Assembly: GCA_027297825.1 (NCBI GenBank)
Contig: JAPUHH010000173.1
Span: forward strand, 1 to 8,356
Length of the DNA: 8,356 nucleotides
Source: Gammaproteobacteria bacterium
GTDB taxonomy: Bacteria; Pseudomonadota; Gammaproteobacteria; UBA4575
Direction of reading: 5' to 3'
In this document: positions 7,027-8,356 of the stretch, one piece after another
Layout of the letters: each line of letters starts with the position of its first letter
How positions within the stretch are numbered: position 1 is the first letter of the stretch
Notes under the pieces: model-generated
The model's database searches: none
What the model saw: only the letters and a program-made list of their open reading frames with translations
Told to the model about the DNA's origin: nothing
Translations under genes and position numbers: made by a program

Positions 7027-8226
7027 TTACTCTCCATTTTCGGAGGCAGCATTTGAGGTTAAATTCTCTTTATTACTTTGAGTTGATGCCCAGTCCTTAG
7101 GGATAACTTTCATCCCATTACGCAGTCGCAATAATCCCTCCGTCGCAACGCGCTCACCTGCCTTTAGCCCCTCTTCAATAACGAGCAAATTATCGTGAAC
7201 AGGTCCGGTTTTTACTTTGCGCACTTCAACTACGTTATCCTGGCCTATAACCATTACTTGAAAATTACCTTGCAACTCGCTAACCGCTCTTTGCGGTACG
7301 AGTAAAGTGTTTTCGCGGACTTCTACTAAGGCTCGTATTCTTGCGAATTGACCTGCAAGGACATGTGTATCGGGATTAGGAAAATCGGCCTCTAAGGTTA
7401 GTGTGCCGGTAGTTGGATCAATTGCTGCTTCGTAGCTTCTTACACGACCTTTGTAAGCATGGATGGAGCCATCTGCAAGAATCATTTCGAGACTAGATTC
7501 TGTTTCTACTTTTGCTTCTGTTTCTGCTTCCTCATCATTTCGCTTAATTGTATCTGTGAACTTTCGCGCAAATTCTAAGAATTGTCTTTCGTTGATCGAA
7601 AACCTGACTCTGATGGGATCTGTTTGCGAAACATAGTTTAATACAATCGGGTTTGGGTCTTTGCCTACATACTCGCCGACTTTTGCCCTAGTTAACCCAA
7701 TGCGTCCATCAATAGGTGAATAAATTTTGGTGTAGCCAAGTTCAATCAACGCTTGTTCTACTTGTGCGGCGGCGGCCTGCACAGACCCTTCCGCAGCGTG
7801 GAATTGAGCAACAGCCGAGTCTAAATCTTGCTGACTGACCGCGTTAATTTCTGCCAGCGGACGAATTCGACCCAGGTCGCTCTTGGCTTTTGCACGAGCT
7901 GTTTTCGCTTCTGCCAAGTACCCTTTGGCTTCGACTACTTTTGCATCGTATGGTCTTGTCTCGATGGTATACAGAAGTTGGTCTTTTTGGACAACTCGAC
8001 CTTCAAGAAACTCAATGCTTTCAAGTGTGCCATCAACTCGAGCCCGAATCGGAATATCACTGGAACCTAAAGTTTGTCCAACCAGTTCAATTATAATTGG
8101 AACATCTTGCTGAATTACTTCAAAAACGGGTATTTCTAGCGGTGGCGGAGCCGGCTGCTCGGACTCCCCGCAACTAATTAAAAGCGCACACAGCAAGCCA
8201 TACATGGTTAGTTTTACATCGTGCAT
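7027..8226 (-). CDS. RND efflux periplasmic adaptor lipoprotein (AcrA/MexA-like membrane fusion protein)
   Basis: 399-residue adaptor that would bridge the inner-membrane pump and the outer-membrane channel. A lipoprotein signal ends in LISC with lipidated Cys19, so it would be tethered to a membrane facing the periplasm; a Pro-rich linker (QPAPPPLE) follows. Lipoyl half one is at about 55-90 (RARVDGTLESIEFLEG) and an Ala/Glu/Lys-rich coiled-coil hairpin at about 93-165. Lipoyl half two is at about 166-188 (IYSPIDGRIGLTRAKVGEYV), the beta-barrel at about 200-300 (AAIDPTTGTLTLEADFPNP near its end), and a membrane-proximal domain at about 300-375 (LLVPQRAVSELQG). The lipoyl and hairpin arrangement is diagnostic of the family. 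An acidic, repetitive run (EEAETEAKVETES, residues 232-244) looks like an insertion in the barrel. ATG 8226 gives a normal lipoprotein signal; ATG 8205 (Met8) would also work but shortens the n-region. Neither has a strong Shine-Dalgarno. It is the first gene of the operon, two bases before the pump gene, with a -10 box about 37 bp upstream. Confidence 0.95.
   Translation of the reverse strand: MHDVKLTMYGLLCALLISCGESEQPAPPPLEIPVFEVIQQDVPIIIELVGQTLGSSDIPIRARVDGTLESIEFLEGRVVQKDQLLYTIETRPYDAKVVEAKGYLAEAKTARAKAKSDLGRIRPLAEINAVSQQDLDSAVAQFHAAEGSVQAAAAQVEQALIELGYTKIYSPIDGRIGLTRAKVGEYVGKDPNPIVLNYVSQTDPIRVRFSINERQFLEFARKFTDTIKRNDEEAETEAKVETESSLEMILADGSIHAYKGRVRSYEAAIDPTTGTLTLEADFPNPDTHVLAGQFARIRALVEVRENTLLVPQRAVSELQGNFQVMVIGQDNVVEVRKVKTGPVHDNLLVIEEGLKAGERVATEGLLRLRNGMKVIPKDWASTQSNKENLTSNAASENGE
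7030..7035 (-). promoter_or_regulatory. Ribosome-binding site of the RND pump gene
   Basis: On the minus strand GGAGAG lies five bases before the GTG at 7024-7022. It overlaps the last codons of the adaptor gene. It supports the GTG as the true start and indicates tight coupling of adaptor and pump translation. Confidence 0.75.
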
Positions 8227-8262
8227 GAATTTTGACGGGTAGTTTATTTTTAGGTTTACATA

Positions 8263-8289
8263 ATTATAGCTTAAGTTACCTATTGTTAG
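8263..8289 (-). promoter_or_regulatory. Candidate sigma-70-type promoter of the RND efflux operon
   Basis: On the minus strand a perfect TATAAT (8268-8263) lies 36 bases upstream of the adaptor ATG. The best -35 candidate is CTAACA (8289-8284), which matches TTGACA at four of six positions but has a short 15-bp spacer. A weak -35 with a strong -10 would suit a promoter needing an activator or held by a repressor. A small symmetric pair, TAGGT (8251-8255) and ACCTA (8278-8282), is centred on the -10 and could be part of an operator. The -10 is convincing by sequence alone; the rest is inference. Confidence 0.45.
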
Positions 8290-8356
8290 CTGCTGTTATT
8301 TTAAGGTTTCATCCACTTAATCATGAAGTTTTCGACTAATTTCTATATGTTTTTTA

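Noticed and set aside
2463..8226. Efflux operon as a novel system or metal-exporting (HME) RND pump
   Set aside because: The gene order, lengths and motifs are those of ordinary HAE-1 multidrug efflux operons; TM4 carries the Asp-Asp pair of HAE-1 pumps and no Met/His-rich metal-binding segments are seen.

Overview
The window reads as chromosomal DNA of a Gram-negative bacterium, most likely a marine gammaproteobacterium. The evidence is the gene set: outer-membrane lipoproteins, a complete tripartite RND efflux operon, and a DUF3604 / peptidyl-prolyl isomerase / HupE-UreJ cluster that I recall from marine Gammaproteobacteria. Base composition is moderate and slightly AT-rich throughout. Lineage is inferred and nothing in the sequence fixes a genus. 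I see no rRNA, tRNA, CRISPR array, phage gene or transposase gene.

Left half, + strand (1-2244): the 3' end of a DUF3604-family gene runs in from outside the window. It is followed by an intrinsic-terminator-like hairpin that directly abuts the start of a membrane-anchored parvulin-like (PpiC/SurA-type) gene. That gene overlaps by one base (TAATG) a HupE/UreJ-type multi-pass membrane protein with a signal peptide and a sizeable extracytoplasmic domain. The three probably form one functional unit. One reading is that the membrane protein handles a metal ion, the isomerase assists folding outside the cytoplasm, and the DUF3604 protein is the client; this is a hypothesis.

Middle (2245-2462): a gene-free stretch of about 220 bp between convergent genes. 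It holds an imperfect, nested inverted-repeat structure (outer arms CGTGCATGA / TCATGCACG) bracketed by AGTGTT direct repeats. It resembles a small non-autonomous mobile element or a degenerate structured repeat.

Right half, - strand (2463-8226): a complete RND efflux operon in the order adaptor (8226-7027), HAE-1 inner-membrane pump (7024-3878), outer-membrane factor (3863-2463). Gaps are 2 and 14 bp. Proton-relay residues are present in the pump, and both adaptor and outer-membrane factor carry lipoboxes. The three would form a continuous proton-driven conduit from inner membrane and periplasm to the outside. A good -10 box lies upstream of the adaptor. No regulator gene is visible, but a possible divergent gene could begin at the right edge. 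The efflux operon is ordinary. The most interesting places are the terminator-abutted start at 341-379, the degenerate isomerase active site, the HupE-like partner, and the inverted-repeat element.
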